The notes below the pieces were generated by a model. That model saw only the letters and a program-made list of their open reading frames with translations, had not been told where the DNA came from and ran no database searches. Shown here in pieces: positions 10,412-22,910 of a DNA stretch of 64,000 nt. The position numbers and the translations under genes are program-made. Location: NCBI GenBank assembly GCA_026874595.1, contig CM049310.1, positions 14,608,058-14,672,057 on the forward strand. The letters run 5' to 3'. This stretch comes from Sipunculus nudus (Eukaryota; Annelida; Sipuncula; Golfingiida; Sipunculidae). Every line of letters starts with the position of its first letter. Position 1 is the stretch's first letter.

Positions 10412-13207
10412 CAACCTATAAAGTTCATTAGTGTACTCATACAAGGGTAGATGTGGACCGGTAAATATGTCTGTTAATTAAGTAAGGATGGACGATTATT
10501 AAATACAGTATAATTGCCTCTATCAGGAGGTTATGCGTTCATTCACGTTCGTACTTATTTTTTTGTTCACAACATTACCCACACAATCATGAACGCGATC
10601 ATATGAAATGTTCAGAGCATTTCATGAAGGGGCCAATGAAGAATCGATTAGATTCGGGTGTGGATAAGGCACCTGATCCGTATTCAGGAACGTCATCAAG
10701 GAATATTCAAAATGTACAGTCACTTAAGCACGAATGAAATATGGGCCGAATGAGAGAATGCAAACACGGTTTCGGGAGCATCCAATAAAAGGGACCCCCC
10801 CCCCCCCCCCAACACACTCGCACATGGCGGAAGCTTGCATTCCTTAGAATGCAGATTCTTACTTTGATATACTTTAGTACTATATCAAATCAAATTAAAA
10901 ATCCTGAAATTTAACCTGGAGGTTCTGACTGAATGCACAATGTATTCGATAAACGCTAATTGAGTAAACAACCTAAAGGAAACATGTATTAAGTAAACAT
11001 GCGAAATTCCCCTGACCAAACATTAAGAAAAATATGTGCGTGCGTTTGTGTGTGTATAGCCAGGCGTCATGGATTGTCTGAAGAGAAGCCGCGGTTTCCG
11101 CACCAGAGCTAAGTATAAAGTAACATGAAATTACACTCCTTTCCCACCCCAAGCTGAACTAGAACCCTATAATTATACCCCATCACGAAAGCGAATGTCT
11201 ATCATTTCAGACTGGCATAAACATACATGCAAGTCCATGATCACTGTCTTGTCTACGTGCATCTACTATAGATTCACAAGAAGGCTCGCCGAATCAGCTT
11301 CATCAACAACAATGACCATGCGCTCATCATAAAACGTGATGACGTATAGACTAAATCTAGCGCAACACCATGCTACAATAAACCCAAGAATTTGCCAAAC
11401 ATGCCTAAACTGCACTTATTTATAATCCCTTTCGTGTTATATCTTAAGTCTAAATTCAATACCCCACCAACCGCTAAAGGAATTGCTATGTGTGCCTCCC
11501 ATAAGGAATGATGCACTGTTGATACGTATATAAAATACCAGATGTCATATGAATACATATTGTACTGACAAAAGTCTAACAATACATGCCGAAAAACCTG
11601 GCCCGTAAAGACTGAAGAACTGTGTATATGTGGGTCTAGCCCTCTAGAAAGTTAGGGATAATGAGAGAGAGAAAGGAGACAGAAAAAAGAGAGAAAGAAA
11701 GATAGAATGAGACAGAGGCAGACAGAGGCAGAGGGAGAGATACAGAAAGACAGACAGGCATAGAGACGGACAGAGAGACGCACAGAGACAGAGAGAGATG
11801 GAGACAGACAGACAAAGACAAACTGAGAGACACAGAGACAGCGACACGGAGTGTGAAAGACCGAAAAACCGAGTGAGAGATTCAGAGAGAGAGAGAGGCA
11901 GACAGACAAAAGGAAGATGAACATATCTGGAAAGAAAAGTAAAAACACAGAGGATAAAAATTGATAAAATCAGAGAGAACGCAGTAACGTTTGATCTTTA
12001 TTGACCAATAGATATATCATAAGGGTATACAAAGTGTAGACAAGATCTCTTTGTGTATTCATGTAAAATTCGGTCACGATTCTAGATGAAAATTTCCTTC
12101 AGTGGGCCAGTATCTCAATACATGTTACAAGGAACTATTTGAAGGTGCAGCTTGCTTTTCCTGATAGGCCACACTGAAAAGATTTGAGAGAGAGAGGGGG
12201 AGAGAGAGAGAGAATTCTAATAATATGTATATAAACTACTTGTGCATATCTTTGTTTGTGTTTTAAATAATATAATACGAGTATGACACGTAACATGGAA
12301 CCATCTGAAGCTGTCACTTACTTTCAGTGATAAGTCACGTGAAAGTTCAGTGAGAGAGCGCGCTGAAGTGGGTGCTCGAGAGCGCGCCTACGTGTGTGTC
12401 TGTGTGTCTGTGTGATGGTGTGGGTGTGAGATAAAGAGAAAGATATTTAACAAAGTGGTCGTTTGGCTTACCTTATGAACTTGGCTAAGCCTGGATCAGG
12501 AATATCCCGCAATCCGTCAGAACATGTAGCCAGTGATCTGCTGTCTGCTGACGTAGATAACAACAGATCTGCAGAGTCCGGCTGTAATGAACTGATCTGG
12601 GGTCTGTGCAGTTTGAGGACAGCAGGCGCAAGTGTAACTGATTTGCGTGTGTCGCATGCGGATATATATTCAGGGTCCGGGTAATTCTATCCCCGCATCA
12701 CAGAGATGGGGTTGTGCGGAAAGCAGAACAGTGGAGACAACTAGATGTGGGACCTGACAGTGTCATCGGCTATCCCTAAAAAATAACGCCTCGTACACAA
12801 GTCGTGAGGGAATTCGAAATTGCTCCGGAATTTTTAGGGGATTTTGACGCCTTTAATCTCCCGGCTCGATGAAAATATACGACTGTTTTTGTATATCCCC
12901 GTTGTTTTTTTCGCAATCAAGTCACTTCTTGACTAAAGTTTCAAGTGGGGTTTTTTCTAGTTTTACCAGTGCGGAAACAGTGTTCATTTTGTCCTGGTTT
13001 AAATACTGTACTACAAGTTACGGCTTAACTCGCTGATCGGCCGACAATAAAAATCCACCGGAGCTCGGCCAGTATGAACATGGTATATATTATCCACGGG
13101 AGTTACCAAAATCTTGTAGTGTTTGTAGCAGTTGTTAATTGTTCTTCTGACAAGTATCATTAGTACTATGATGGGGGTGGGGATTTGAGAGATGATGGCG
13201 GATGCAA

Positions 13208-13212
<5 letters not shown>
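10412..13212. other. Non-coding stretch with purine-rich microsatellites
   Basis: Contains a C16 tract (10795-10810), a degenerate GAGA/GACA repeat at about 11650-11910 and short GA runs at 12186-12214. The open frames at 11636-11948 on the minus strand encode only Ser/Leu-rich repeat translation. No gene seen. Confidence 0.6.

Positions 13213-13264
<52 letters not shown>
13213..13264. repeat. (AT)n microsatellite
   Basis: About 26 uninterrupted AT units. Confidence 0.95.
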
Positions 13265-13270
<6 letters not shown>

Positions 13271-13450
13271 TTATGAAAAGAGTTTTATTTGAGTGTTTTT
13301 AAAAGTGTGCATATTCTAAATATGTAAGCGGCCAGAAAGGGCTGAGTGTTGGAGGGGGTATCCCACCTCTCACTGTTTGGAAAATTTTGAAAAAATAAAA
13401 TATGCAGTTTCCCCCAAAAGTTTCAATTAAGTTTGCCTACATGAAAAAGT

Positions 13451-13513
13451 GGGGGGGGGGGGCCAAACCATATGTTAGCCCCCCCCCCCCCCGCGACTTC
13501 CTACGCCACTGAA
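13451..13513. repeat. Paired G12 and C14 tracts next to a CAGTGGCG-type end
   Basis: G12 at 13451-13462 and C14 at 13479-13492 could pair as a hairpin. They are followed by CGCGACTTCCTACGCCACTG, whose inverse starts CAGTGGCGTAGG, a solo end resembling those of the element at 9354. I find no partner end. Confidence 0.5.
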
Positions 13514-14214
13514 AGTAATAGTACAACAAAAACTGAAAACAATACTAGAAAAAAAAAAGGTTATAATCAGTGGCAAAGTGGGGGTGGTAGTAAGATCCTT
13601 GTTTACATACGATTATCTTTCTATTTTGTGTTATTTACTTTGTTTTTTCACTTTATCTTGTTTACTTTATTTTAGTTAAAATAAATCATGAATGTGATAC
13701 TGAAAATATCAATTCTTATCATCTCTGTCTTTTTGACAAGATATACCAGGAAAACATGTCTTTTTCTTTTATCTTGTTGCTAACTCTGATAAAACACCTT
13801 CACAAACAGGAGCAACAAAATGGACAAGATTCCCTCTTTTTTATATTAACATTATTATTATATCATTATTATTTAATATATTTATTTTTTATTTTAAAAA
13901 AGATTGGGGAGTAGAGGGGTGGTTGCCTCCGTAAAATTTCCAATCCTCCTTCTTTTCGTATTTTCAAGATCCACTCATGCTAATAAAACCATGTGATATT
14001 ACGCTGCCAATTAGTTGATTCAAAGTAACCGTAGCTGTAAAAGAAGCAGTGTTTGTATTATTGTAACACTGGTTAACCGGGGTAGTAGGCGTAGCGTTTT
14101 ACTGTCAGTTGTTGTAAATAGATACTCGTGTAGCGGGGGCATCAGCAGAAGTGGTACTGTGGTGGTAGTAGTTGTAGTCATCCTGATAGCTGTAGTAGTG
14201 TAGGTAAAACTAAC

Positions 14215-14590
14215 TGAAGCAATGTTGGTGATAGTGGTAGTAGCAGCAGTAGCAGCAGTGGTAAAAGTATTTGTTGTAGTAGTGGTTGTAGTAGTAGAAG
14301 TAGTAGTAGTATAAGAAGTAGTAATAGTTGTAGTATAGTAGTACTAGTTGTAGTAGAAGTATAGTAGGAGTAGGCTAGTAGTATAGTAGATAGTAGTAGT
14401 AGTAGTAGTAGTAGTAGTAATATATTAGTTGTAGTAGTAGTAGTAATACATGTATAATAGCAGTAGTAACAGTATAGTAGTTGTTGTAGTGGTAGTAGCA
14501 GTAGAAGTAGTAGTAACAGTAAAGTAGTAGTAGTTGTAGTTGTTAAAATAGTAGTAGTAGTAGTAGAGATAATAATAATAATAATAATTT
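14215..14590. repeat. Degenerate GTA/AGT trinucleotide microsatellite
   Basis: Long run of GTA, GTT and GCA triplets on the plus strand, ending in (ATA)n. The open frame entering it at 14015-14203 becomes a poly-Val translation and is not a gene. Confidence 0.9.
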
Positions 14591-15142
14591 ATTTTTTATG
14601 CAGCGCTCATGCAAGGTACACCTGCTCACACATTACAATGCTGTTGTACTCGAATAAATAATAGTACACTATAACTGTTATATCACAAGTTCAAATACTA
14701 AATTACATGTAGATATCAAGTTATTACTGTAAAATTAAGATTAGAAATTGATGCTAACAAGCTTAAGAAATATCCGACCTAAAAGGACAAGTAACCTTTA
14801 AAAATTTGTTACTGTAAAATGGTATGTTTAAGGTTCTTTTTAAATGCCGAGATATTGTTCAGGATATCTTCAGGAATAGAATTCTATAGTTTCGGAGCCA
14901 CCACTGTAAAAGAGGGTTCACCATATGCACAGGTCACCAGCCTTGATCGTGGCATTAATAATATTGTATGAGATGATCTTCCAACTGATCGTAAAAGCAT
15001 CTGCATATTCAACAGTTGAGACAAATAATGGGGAGCAAGTAAATGCAATGAGTTAGCAGCAAAAGCTTAAACATAACTCTACATTGGGCCATACCTCTAA
15101 GCGTTCGCATTCTTGTTTGTTATATTCATTTTCGAGGGCCTT
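14591..15142. other. Unassigned stretch, perhaps the end of a retroelement
   Basis: Begins with ATTTATTTTTTATGCAGCGCTCATGC right after the ATA run, a pattern seen at the 3' ends of some non-LTR elements. No coding remnant could be confirmed. Confidence 0.25.
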
Positions 15143-15553
15143 ATGGGGCTGTCCCACTCAGGCGACTCTACAGGCGACCAGGCTGTCGCCTCATGGTCGC
15201 CGGGGTTCACCTGTATGGTCGCCTGTAGTCGCCCGAAGTCGCCCAAAGACGCGTGGCCTCTTACCTGTCGCCGCCTGTGCAGGCGTCGTAGATTGTCGCC
15301 AATGTACGGTAGTCGTAAGTTGTCGTAGATGTGGTCGTAGGTTGTCGTAGGTGAATGTCCTTCATCGCGGCGATTGTGTCGCCGGTTGTCGGCAGCTTGT
15401 CATGGCTTGTGGTCAGACAGTCGTCAACCTGTTGTAGTTTGTCGTAGACTATTGTCTCAGCGGAGGCCCTGTTGCCTGTTTTTCTGCGACCATGAGGCGA
15501 CAGCCTGGTCGCCTGTAGTCGCCTGTAGAATGTCCTAAGTGGGACAACCCTAT
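15143..15553. mobile_element. MITE with about 60-bp terminal inverted repeats, rich in GTCGCC/GTCGTAG words
   Basis: The left arm TATGGGGCTGTCCCACTCAG and the inverted right arm TATAGGGTTGTCCCACTTAG continue into a shared CTACAGGCGACCAGGC and GTCGCCTCATGGTCGC. The right arm has a 9-base insertion. The core consists of repeated GTCGTAG and GTCGCC words. The target duplication is not resolved (TA or TTA/TAA), so the superfamily is open. Confidence 0.6.
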
Positions 15554-15770
15554 AATATAGTAAAGCAGTCGGATTTCACTCGTAAACAAGCCATTAGCTT
15601 TTCATTTGTTGCGTTTCCGATCTTTATTTAAACGGCTCCAAAGGCGATTTTATCCACCGCTCCTCCCCCTTAAGTGTCCCAATGTTACTCATAATAGTAT
15701 TGAGGTCAGCACGCATTGCACAGCCCAAATTCTCTATATATAAAGCATGCTGTCCCAACGGCTTTCCCTT

Positions 15771-18700
15771 CTGAAGCTAGCATTCCATATATATTCGTGT
15801 GCGGTAAGTATACGTAGGTATGCGTAATGCTGCAAAATCGGACCTATAGTATAGAGCTGCATGCAGGAGTATAGAGGTCATCCGCCAGAGGAATACACAA
15901 TCACTGTCTGCAAATTTTGGAATTCCCCCTTCTGTTACTCGTCTGGTAAAAATTTTGTTTGGACTCGATACAAATAGCAACAGAAATGAAACCACCTGCA
16001 TTTTACTCATAAACTTCTTGAGAATAATATATCAATAGTCCCAAAAATTCCCATGGGGAAAGTCATTTAATTTGATGATTTGAAATGGCTAATTAACTAT
16101 TTAGTTTTACTTTATCTGCAAATTGTAAATTTAAACTTGTTCTTTACCCCTATAAGTGACTTCTCATTTGAAAGACCTCGTCATTTCCTGTCTATTGAAA
16201 ACTTTACCAATAATAACTATTTTATGCATATTGGCCAGGGCAGGGCTAAAAAAATACATACCCAAGGGGTTGGAAATATCGTGAGAACAACCCGCCCCGG
16301 TGTCCGAAAGTTACCAGCTGGGCCTGCGATAAATCAGATCATGCCCTTGAGACAGTCCAAGAAAATATCACATTCTGTACAGGTTAAATTCTATAGAAAT
16401 ATAGGAACAGGGAATGTTTTTATATCACGATATGTTGGCCTTTTATGAGGGATATTTGGTGTTCAGCATCAAGGATTATATAGTATTTTAATGGTGTTCA
16501 ACCCCATTTCAATAAATTGCAATCCAATCTATGCTAATTCCTCCCTTGAAAGGTTTGGTATTGTACACAATAAAAAAACAACCTTCGAGACAGGATGCAA
16601 CACTAAACAGTTATACACTCTTACAACTCTTACTTATTCAGTGCTCCTATTTTATATTTTAGGTAACTTAAAAAAATTAAAACAAATCAAAAGGGAAGGG
16701 GCCTTTGATGTAGGTCTTATAATATAATTATATATTCATGAAATTAATTTTTTTTATAATATTTTTTTTCATAGCTGAATGCTTTAAACAATATTTAGAG
16801 GTCGCGAAATATTTCAAATATTACCTGGTCCTAGCAATTTATTGTGATATTTGTCGTGAGGCATTCCACTTAAAAGAATATTTGGAAGGAAACAATTAGA
16901 AACGAAGCAAAATTCAGAAAACTACATGTTACATTCATAACTTGGAAATATTTCAATAAACAGCTGGCGTTAAAAATCTCCAGTTCTTTACTTAAGTAGA
17001 TTCATTCACGTTCATACTTTGAACGCTACTAGGATGTGAATTATCTTTGAGCAAGTACTGGCTACCGTCAATGGAAGGTTATAAAAGAATCCACATTCTT
17101 TTATAAAGATCAGTTACTACCAAATTATCAATATCCTGTTTGATATTACAGCAAAGATACTATACATATAGTATCTATGATGAACCTCAAAAATAGGTAA
17201 CATGTGATTCAACATGGTTAAATGTGAGAAACCATGGTCTGAACTCTGTGATTACGGTCTAGTTTCCGGATTTATTTTCCGTAAGAAATATTAAAAAAAC
17301 GTTCACTGATTTGCTTTTTTCAAAAGCCTTATAATTGGACATTTTCAGGGTATCTTGTCAATATCATATCAGCATGAAATAAGCAGGCAATCTTGGCAAA
17401 GGACCAATACCCCGTCAGGCTGGACTGTGGAAAAGTTTGCTTTGGATTTAATGGGAACTAAGGCTTACAAAATTTATGTGGAGCCTTATATTTCGATTTT
17501 GCATATAGGTATCCTTGTTGATAGGGATAAATCAAACAGGAAGACATAAACTGAGAGCCCAGCTGAAATCAATCTATGACATGGTGTATCATGAAATGAA
17601 AGTTGATCGAGAAATTCCCACAGATAATCCTGAGCGGTGAAGAAAGATTGCAGTCAAAATTGACCTAACATCGTCAAAAATATAAAAAAAAGTACAACAA
17701 AAAAATAATCACGTGATAAGACCAACCACATCTACCTGCCATGTAAATGGAAACTAGGTATGAGTTACTGATTTGAAATATTAAGTCGCATGTGAATTGT
17801 TCACATCAGACAGATGGACAGTCAAGACTAAATGTTTAAATCATTTTTCGGATTTACTCTTCACATAGATTCAGTAACTGAATATAACAAATGTCAGGTT
17901 GAACAAAAAAAGGTTAAGTTGTTAGATTATATCCATAACCTTAATTTAATTCAGTCTATGCAATACGACAGGTGTATTAATTAATCAAGCTAAGCTTCAT
18001 ATATTCAATTTATAACTGAGTACATGTCAAAATCTTGTTGACGACCGGTACTTCCTTTGATTTTGCTTATAACAAGTCTTCCGTGTGTGCTTCCTTTCTG
18101 TCAATGCTATCCCTGTTGGTAACCGCCAAAAAATAATGTCGTTGGTTATTGGATCCAACCCGTACCCGATATTGTGCTTTATGGTTGTGCCGGTCAGGAA
18201 ATCCTAGCATTCATTTGAACTTGCATTTGATTCTTGGGATTATAATACATTACTTGCTAATGATGCTCAGTTGTGAATACATATAAAGAGCAACCGTCTG
18301 TTACAATAATTATTCATTTACATGAAACTAGGCCTAAATGATTTTGTTACAATTGTGACGTCATAATTGTAAACATGATGGCACACGAATGCCCTTAAAT
18401 TTTATAAATGATGTAACCAGCTTTTTTGCAGTTCGAACAATTGTTTTACATAGACTGAAGATGATGACAGTAAACCATTAAAGAAGTCCATCATTAAGTC
18501 ATGTGATATGTGAGGATAACGTAAATATATTAGACTTTTAATATAACTGAAATTTACTTATATGTTACCCAGTTTATTAAAGTTGGTACAATAATCAAAG
18601 ATTTTCTAGTGGGAGAATTAGGAAGGTTCCGTATATATTATATGGCATTTCATAGAAATGGGGTCGAACACCATTTAAATGCTAAAATTCCCTGATGTCG

Positions 18701-19345
18701 ATAATCCTATATGATATCCCTCATGATGCATATCGTGATATAAAATGTCCCCTCTTCCTATTTCTATATGCATGCTTTATCCTGTATGTAATATCCCCTT
18801 TAACTGTTTAAAGAGCAAGGTCTGATATATCGTAAGCCCATGTAGCTGGCCACTCTCCGAAAGTGGAAAGGGGAAAGTGGTACTCACGATATTTCCAACC
18901 CCTACGGCAAGCGGGCAAGTGTTATTGTCGAGCCCTGCCCGAAACAATATGCTTGAAATTATCACTAATGGTAAATTTACATCTTAGTCAGATTCAATTG
19001 ATAGTTCATGAATAGATCTTTTAAATGAGTGGTCCCTCACTGGGGTAAAGACGAAGCTTAATAAAGTAAAGTAAAACTTTATAGTTAATTGAAACCATGA
19101 AATTAAATGCCCAATGGAACTTTTTTTGTATTTTTTGGTATGTTATTCTCCAGAATCTCCTGTTCATGATACAACAAAAAATCATTTCTGTTGCCGGGTT
19201 TGGCTTAAAAATCAAGTAAAAACACCAGAATACACCTTGCGTATGCGTTTTCAATCGCTTCCCTGAGCGATCGAAACTAGCTGCATATGTAATGCAGCAA
19301 ACGTATAGGTATAGACGCTGACGTATACATGGACTCATCTGAAAG
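15771..19345. mobile_element. 3.6-kb foldback-type element with about 0.8-kb imperfect inverted arms
   Basis: The left arm (about 15771-16590) matches the inverse of the right arm (about 18560-19345) in order and spacing along its length. Anchor matches are GCATTCCATA against TGAGTCCATG at the outer ends, GCAACAGAAATGA, GAGAATAA, TCATTTAATTT, ATTAACTAT, GTTTTACTTTA, CTTTACCCC, CTCATTT, GGGCAGGGCT, ATATCGTGA and ATGGTGTTC. Divergence is substantial. The 2-kb core has no recognised transposase; a 64-codon frame at 17355-17549 is unassigned. A 0.32-kb relative lies at 63204-63520. Confidence 0.6.
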
Positions 19346-20653
19346 AATATAATACGTGATATTTTCCTTCATAATATTTAAGTTTGTATTGTTTGTGCAT
19401 TAAAAAAAATTCTGTTCTTGCTGTACTTGTATTTTTGAGTTGTTTTCATTGTAGGAACCCCCAGACCTGTATAAATATTTTTCAACCCACTATGAATTTG
19501 CGCAGCGTGTATGCCTACTTACCTCTCAGCAGGTATTTGACATATCAGCCTGAAATTTTGCATGTGCATATATCTCAGAGTTTTGCAATCTGCAAAACTT
19601 GTGGCGCCACCTACAGTTGCAAATGTACATCCTAATATATGTCTAATTGGTGCTTGGACTGAGGTACGATGTTTTAGTACTTGCTTTTTATATGTATAAA
19701 TGATTAATTTAATTATAACTTATGTTTATCCCATTGCACAGGCCTGTAGATCTTGTCATAATATCTGGCACAATCATGAACGAATTGCATGAATGTTTCA
19801 GTGCACCTCGGAAATAGTTAGAATGTCAGATTTTGGTTTGGATCTGCCTTATCATGAGCATTTATGAAGCATTTTATGCGATAATATTCGCAGACGTACA
19901 TTAACTTATGCACGAATGAACCTGGGAATATGGACAAAATACGTGAATGCTATCACTCGGGTACTGTTGCATTAAAGAATTGGCGGGACACTTGAATGAA
20001 AATTTGAGTTGGGGGTTACCCCACGACAGGGACCGATCACACACAGAGGCCTTCTTTGTAAGAATGTATATTGCCAGTTAACAACATGCGAGATCTCTGT
20101 ATCATGGTTACAAACAAAAAATCTGCTAAATATACATATTTTTTAACAAATAATATCTATATATTTACCTTGTTCGTATTTAACTTATTTAACATAATTT
20201 GTCAAATACATTGTATAAAATTAATTTATTTTAGTGGTAAAAGTTATCATAAACAATTTTTTTAATTAACGGTTTACAAAAGAAATTGGAATATGAAACC
20301 GTTATCGTGAAATAGGTATGGTATTTATTTTAATCAAGTAAGAAAGTATCCTTTGAAAAGGGGTTTCTCAGTCAAACAGAAGTTTTAAATTGATGAGTTA
20401 AAAAAACTGACCCATGTGACATGACGCTCAGGTGACTTGAACAGTCTGTAATGCCATAATTTTGGTACAAAACACGTGAACGTTTAAGGAAATACATTTG
20501 AAGTATATTTTTAGTTGACTGAACTGTTGATTTAAAAAAAAAAGCGAAACTGAAGAAACCCTAAGAAGGGTTCTACTTCAAACTTCCACAGTAAATTTTA
20601 TTTCAAAATGATGTTTAAAGTGTCAACACATCCCATTTACCACCAACAAAAAC

Positions 20654-20655
<2 letters not shown>
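19346..20655. other. No gene seen
   Basis: AT-rich. GTGGCGCCACCTACAG at 19601 repeats a palindromic word also found at 767 and, in part, at 34158, but no larger unit is apparent. Confidence 0.5.
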
Positions 20656-20705
<50 letters not shown>

Positions 20706-20707
20706 TA
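20656..20707. repeat. (TA)n microsatellite, left flank of the pogo-like element
   Basis: Continuous TA run broken by one C; it continues on the other side of the element at 21873-21918. Confidence 0.95.
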
Positions 20708-21869
20708 CAGTGGAACCCCACAATTACGACCACCCTGGGGACTGAGCAAAGTGGTCGTAATTTGGGGGTGGTCGCATTTTATATTTCGCATATATCACGG
20801 CGATGTTTGATATGTATCAGTTTGTATATATTGCATATCTTTAATGTGAATTATAACAAAATATTTTACTAAGCGGAGAACCCTTATTAGGAATGTTTTA
20901 TGTTGTGTAGCTGAAAAGAAAACAGAATTGTTTTATATATTTATTCATGATAAAAATATATATACATTGACACATACGATGTGACTGATGATTAATACAT
21001 AATTACACTAGAGACAATACGAAGATAACCTACTTGAACATATTGAACATAATACGTGGCTGTCATATATTTAGCCCTCCGCCTGAGTATATATTGCGTG
21101 CACTTGAGTTTTAACTGCTGAGCCAGTTGGCGTTGACTGCGTCGTGGTGTTTCCGCCTTGATTATCACCACTTTCTCCTTCAAGAAGCGCTCTTTCCGAG
21201 GCATGGTCGCACAACAGCAAGCAATTTAAACGCAAACTGAACCAGTAGAGAAATAAACTGACAGCTATTCTGATAAGGCAAGACAACGGATTTGCCCCCA
21301 TGCAAGCTTTGTATTTATACATTTGACTGACTGACTGACCAATGAGGATCGAACATTATGTGATGAGTAAAAATATTAAGCTCTCACCCCCGCACTTTTG
21401 GTAGCTGTAATACAGGTGATCACTGAGGGGCAATTAGCATCGCTAGCCCAAGACTCCAGGGCAGTTAGCCAGGCAGACCGGCTCATTAAGTAATCAGCCG
21501 AAAGTTACCCTCTTTGATCTACAACTTACGCCTCAACGAGTCTCAGCGGGGACACCTAGTCAGGACGGGTTACAACTATGGTTGGGAACCCTTGTTACCC
21601 TCTTTTATCTTTCGTTAAGGCGCCTGTGACAAGGCCCCGCCATTGACTCGTGACAAAAGTTGTTTCAGTACTTCTCGGCGGTGGACGCATTAGAGGGGTC
21701 GCATTACCGCTGGGGCAAGGATATCTGGTCGTAATTCTGAATTTAGGGGTGGTCGTAATTTTGAGTCATTTTTAAACATAAATAAACTAAAAAAAAATTC
21801 GGGACCAAGCAAAGTGGTCGTAATTGTGGGGTGGTCGCAATTGTGGGGTGGTCGAAAGGCGGGGTTCCA

Positions 21870-21872
<3 letters not shown>
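20708..21872 (-). mobile_element. pogo/Tigger-like DNA transposon, internal-deletion derivative
   Basis: The ends are CAGTGGAACCCCACAATTA and, inverted, CAGTGGAACCCCGCCTTTC, flanked by TA on both sides inside a TA repeat. TA target and CAGTGGAACC-like ends fit the pogo branch of Tc1/mariner. GGTCGTAATT or its inverse recurs several times in both subterminal regions, a likely transposase-binding repeat. At 1165 bp it is too short for a full element; only the first part of a transposase remains (21067-21204). Confidence 0.7.
21067..21204 (-). pseudogene. Pogo-type transposase N-terminal HTH remnant (CENP-B-N-like)
   Basis: The ATG at 21204 opens M-P-R-K-E-R-F-L-K-E-K-V-V-I-I-K and then S-Q-R-Q-L-A-Q-Q-L-K-L, followed by I-L-R-R-R-A-K-Y. 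This is the layout of the first helix-turn-helix of pogo/CENP-B-type DNA-binding domains (EKVxII, SQRxLA, xxILRRRxxY). Similarity stops after about 46 residues. The second HTH and the DDE catalytic domain are missing, deleted between here and the left end. It could still bind the element's ends if expressed; that is inference. Confidence 0.5.

Positions 21873-21918
<46 letters not shown>
21873..21918. repeat. (TA)n microsatellite, right flank of the pogo-like element
   Basis: Uninterrupted TA run directly after the CACTG end of the element. Confidence 0.95.
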
Positions 21919-21923
<5 letters not shown>

Positions 21924-21964
21924 TCCAAATTTACCTACGAAATGTAAAGTGTCGTGACCGCCTT

Positions 21965-22260
21965 AAGTAACAGAAGACCTAATATTTGCCTCAGACCGTC
22001 CTTTATTAACGAGAGGAAAAGAGGACCCATAGGTGGTAAATAACTGACGAACGTTTCGAGATACCGTTGTTAAGGTTAACGAACTGATTCCTAAGGCCCC
22101 GTTACGCTTCCGATAGCTTCGAAATACAGTGCCCTGGATAGGTAACCAATGTAGCCGAACAAGTGCAGGTGTATAGTGTGTTCGTACATCTTCCACCCAA
22201 GCACAAGTTTAAAACCAGCGTTCTGGACACGTTGAAGTTTCTGAATATGAATATGCATGA
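21965..22260 (-). pseudogene. Decayed L2/CR1-type non-LTR retrotransposon fragment
   Basis: On the minus strand one frame reads Q-R-V-Q-N-A-G-F-K-L-V-L-G and, after a frame change, another reads H-Y-T-P-A-L-V-R-L-H-W-L-P-I. Those two blocks follow each other in the region after the reverse transcriptase of L2/CR1-type elements; the intact block is seen at 39350-39440. Frameshifted and short, so clearly dead. Confidence 0.5.
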
Positions 22261-22429
22261 ACTATATAGCCTCTGTGGCGGGTTTAGTGAGGTATTTTCG
22301 GATATCATAAATTTTCTTTAGATAAAAAAGGCTGATAGGCAGATATTGTTGATATGAAATGTCATGTTCATGATAATATAAAAATTACACACAAGTTTTT
22401 TGCGGTGTTCACACAAAGTTGTAGTGGTA

Positions 22430-22758
22430 TATGTAGGTGTAGAAGTATTAGCAGTAGTAGTAATAGTAGTAGTAGCAGTAGCAGTAGTAGCAGTCGCAGT
22501 AGTAGTAGTAGCAAGTAGTAGTAGTGGTAACAGTAGTAATAGCAGTAGCAGTAGAAGCAGTCGCATTAGTAGTAGTAGTAGGAATAGAAGTAGTAGCAGT
22601 CGCAGTAGTTGTTGCAGTAGTAGTAGAAGAAGAAGTTGTTGTAGTAGTAGTAGTAGTACCAGTATTATTGTAATTATTAATATTATTATTATTAGTAGTA
22701 GTAGTAGTAGTAGTAGCAGTAGTATTGTAATTATTAGTATTATTATTATTATTATTAT

Positions 22759-22809
<51 letters not shown>

Positions 22810-22910
22810 AAGCAGTCGCAGAAAAAGTAGTAGTAGAAGAAGAAGTAGTAGTAGTAGAAGAAGAAGTAGTAGTAGTAGTGGAAATAGTCGCAGTAGCAGT
22901 AGTATTGATG
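22430..22910. repeat. AGT/ATT trinucleotide microsatellite
   Basis: Nearly 500 bases of AGT, ATT and AGA triplets. The poly-Ser frame (22400-23017, plus) and poly-Leu/Thr frame (minus) are translations of the repeat, not genes. Confidence 0.9.

Noticed and set aside
11636-11948. Three overlapping minus-strand Ser/Leu/Cys-rich open frames
   Set aside because: They read through a degenerate GAGA/GACA repeat in all frames at once, which is a repeat effect.
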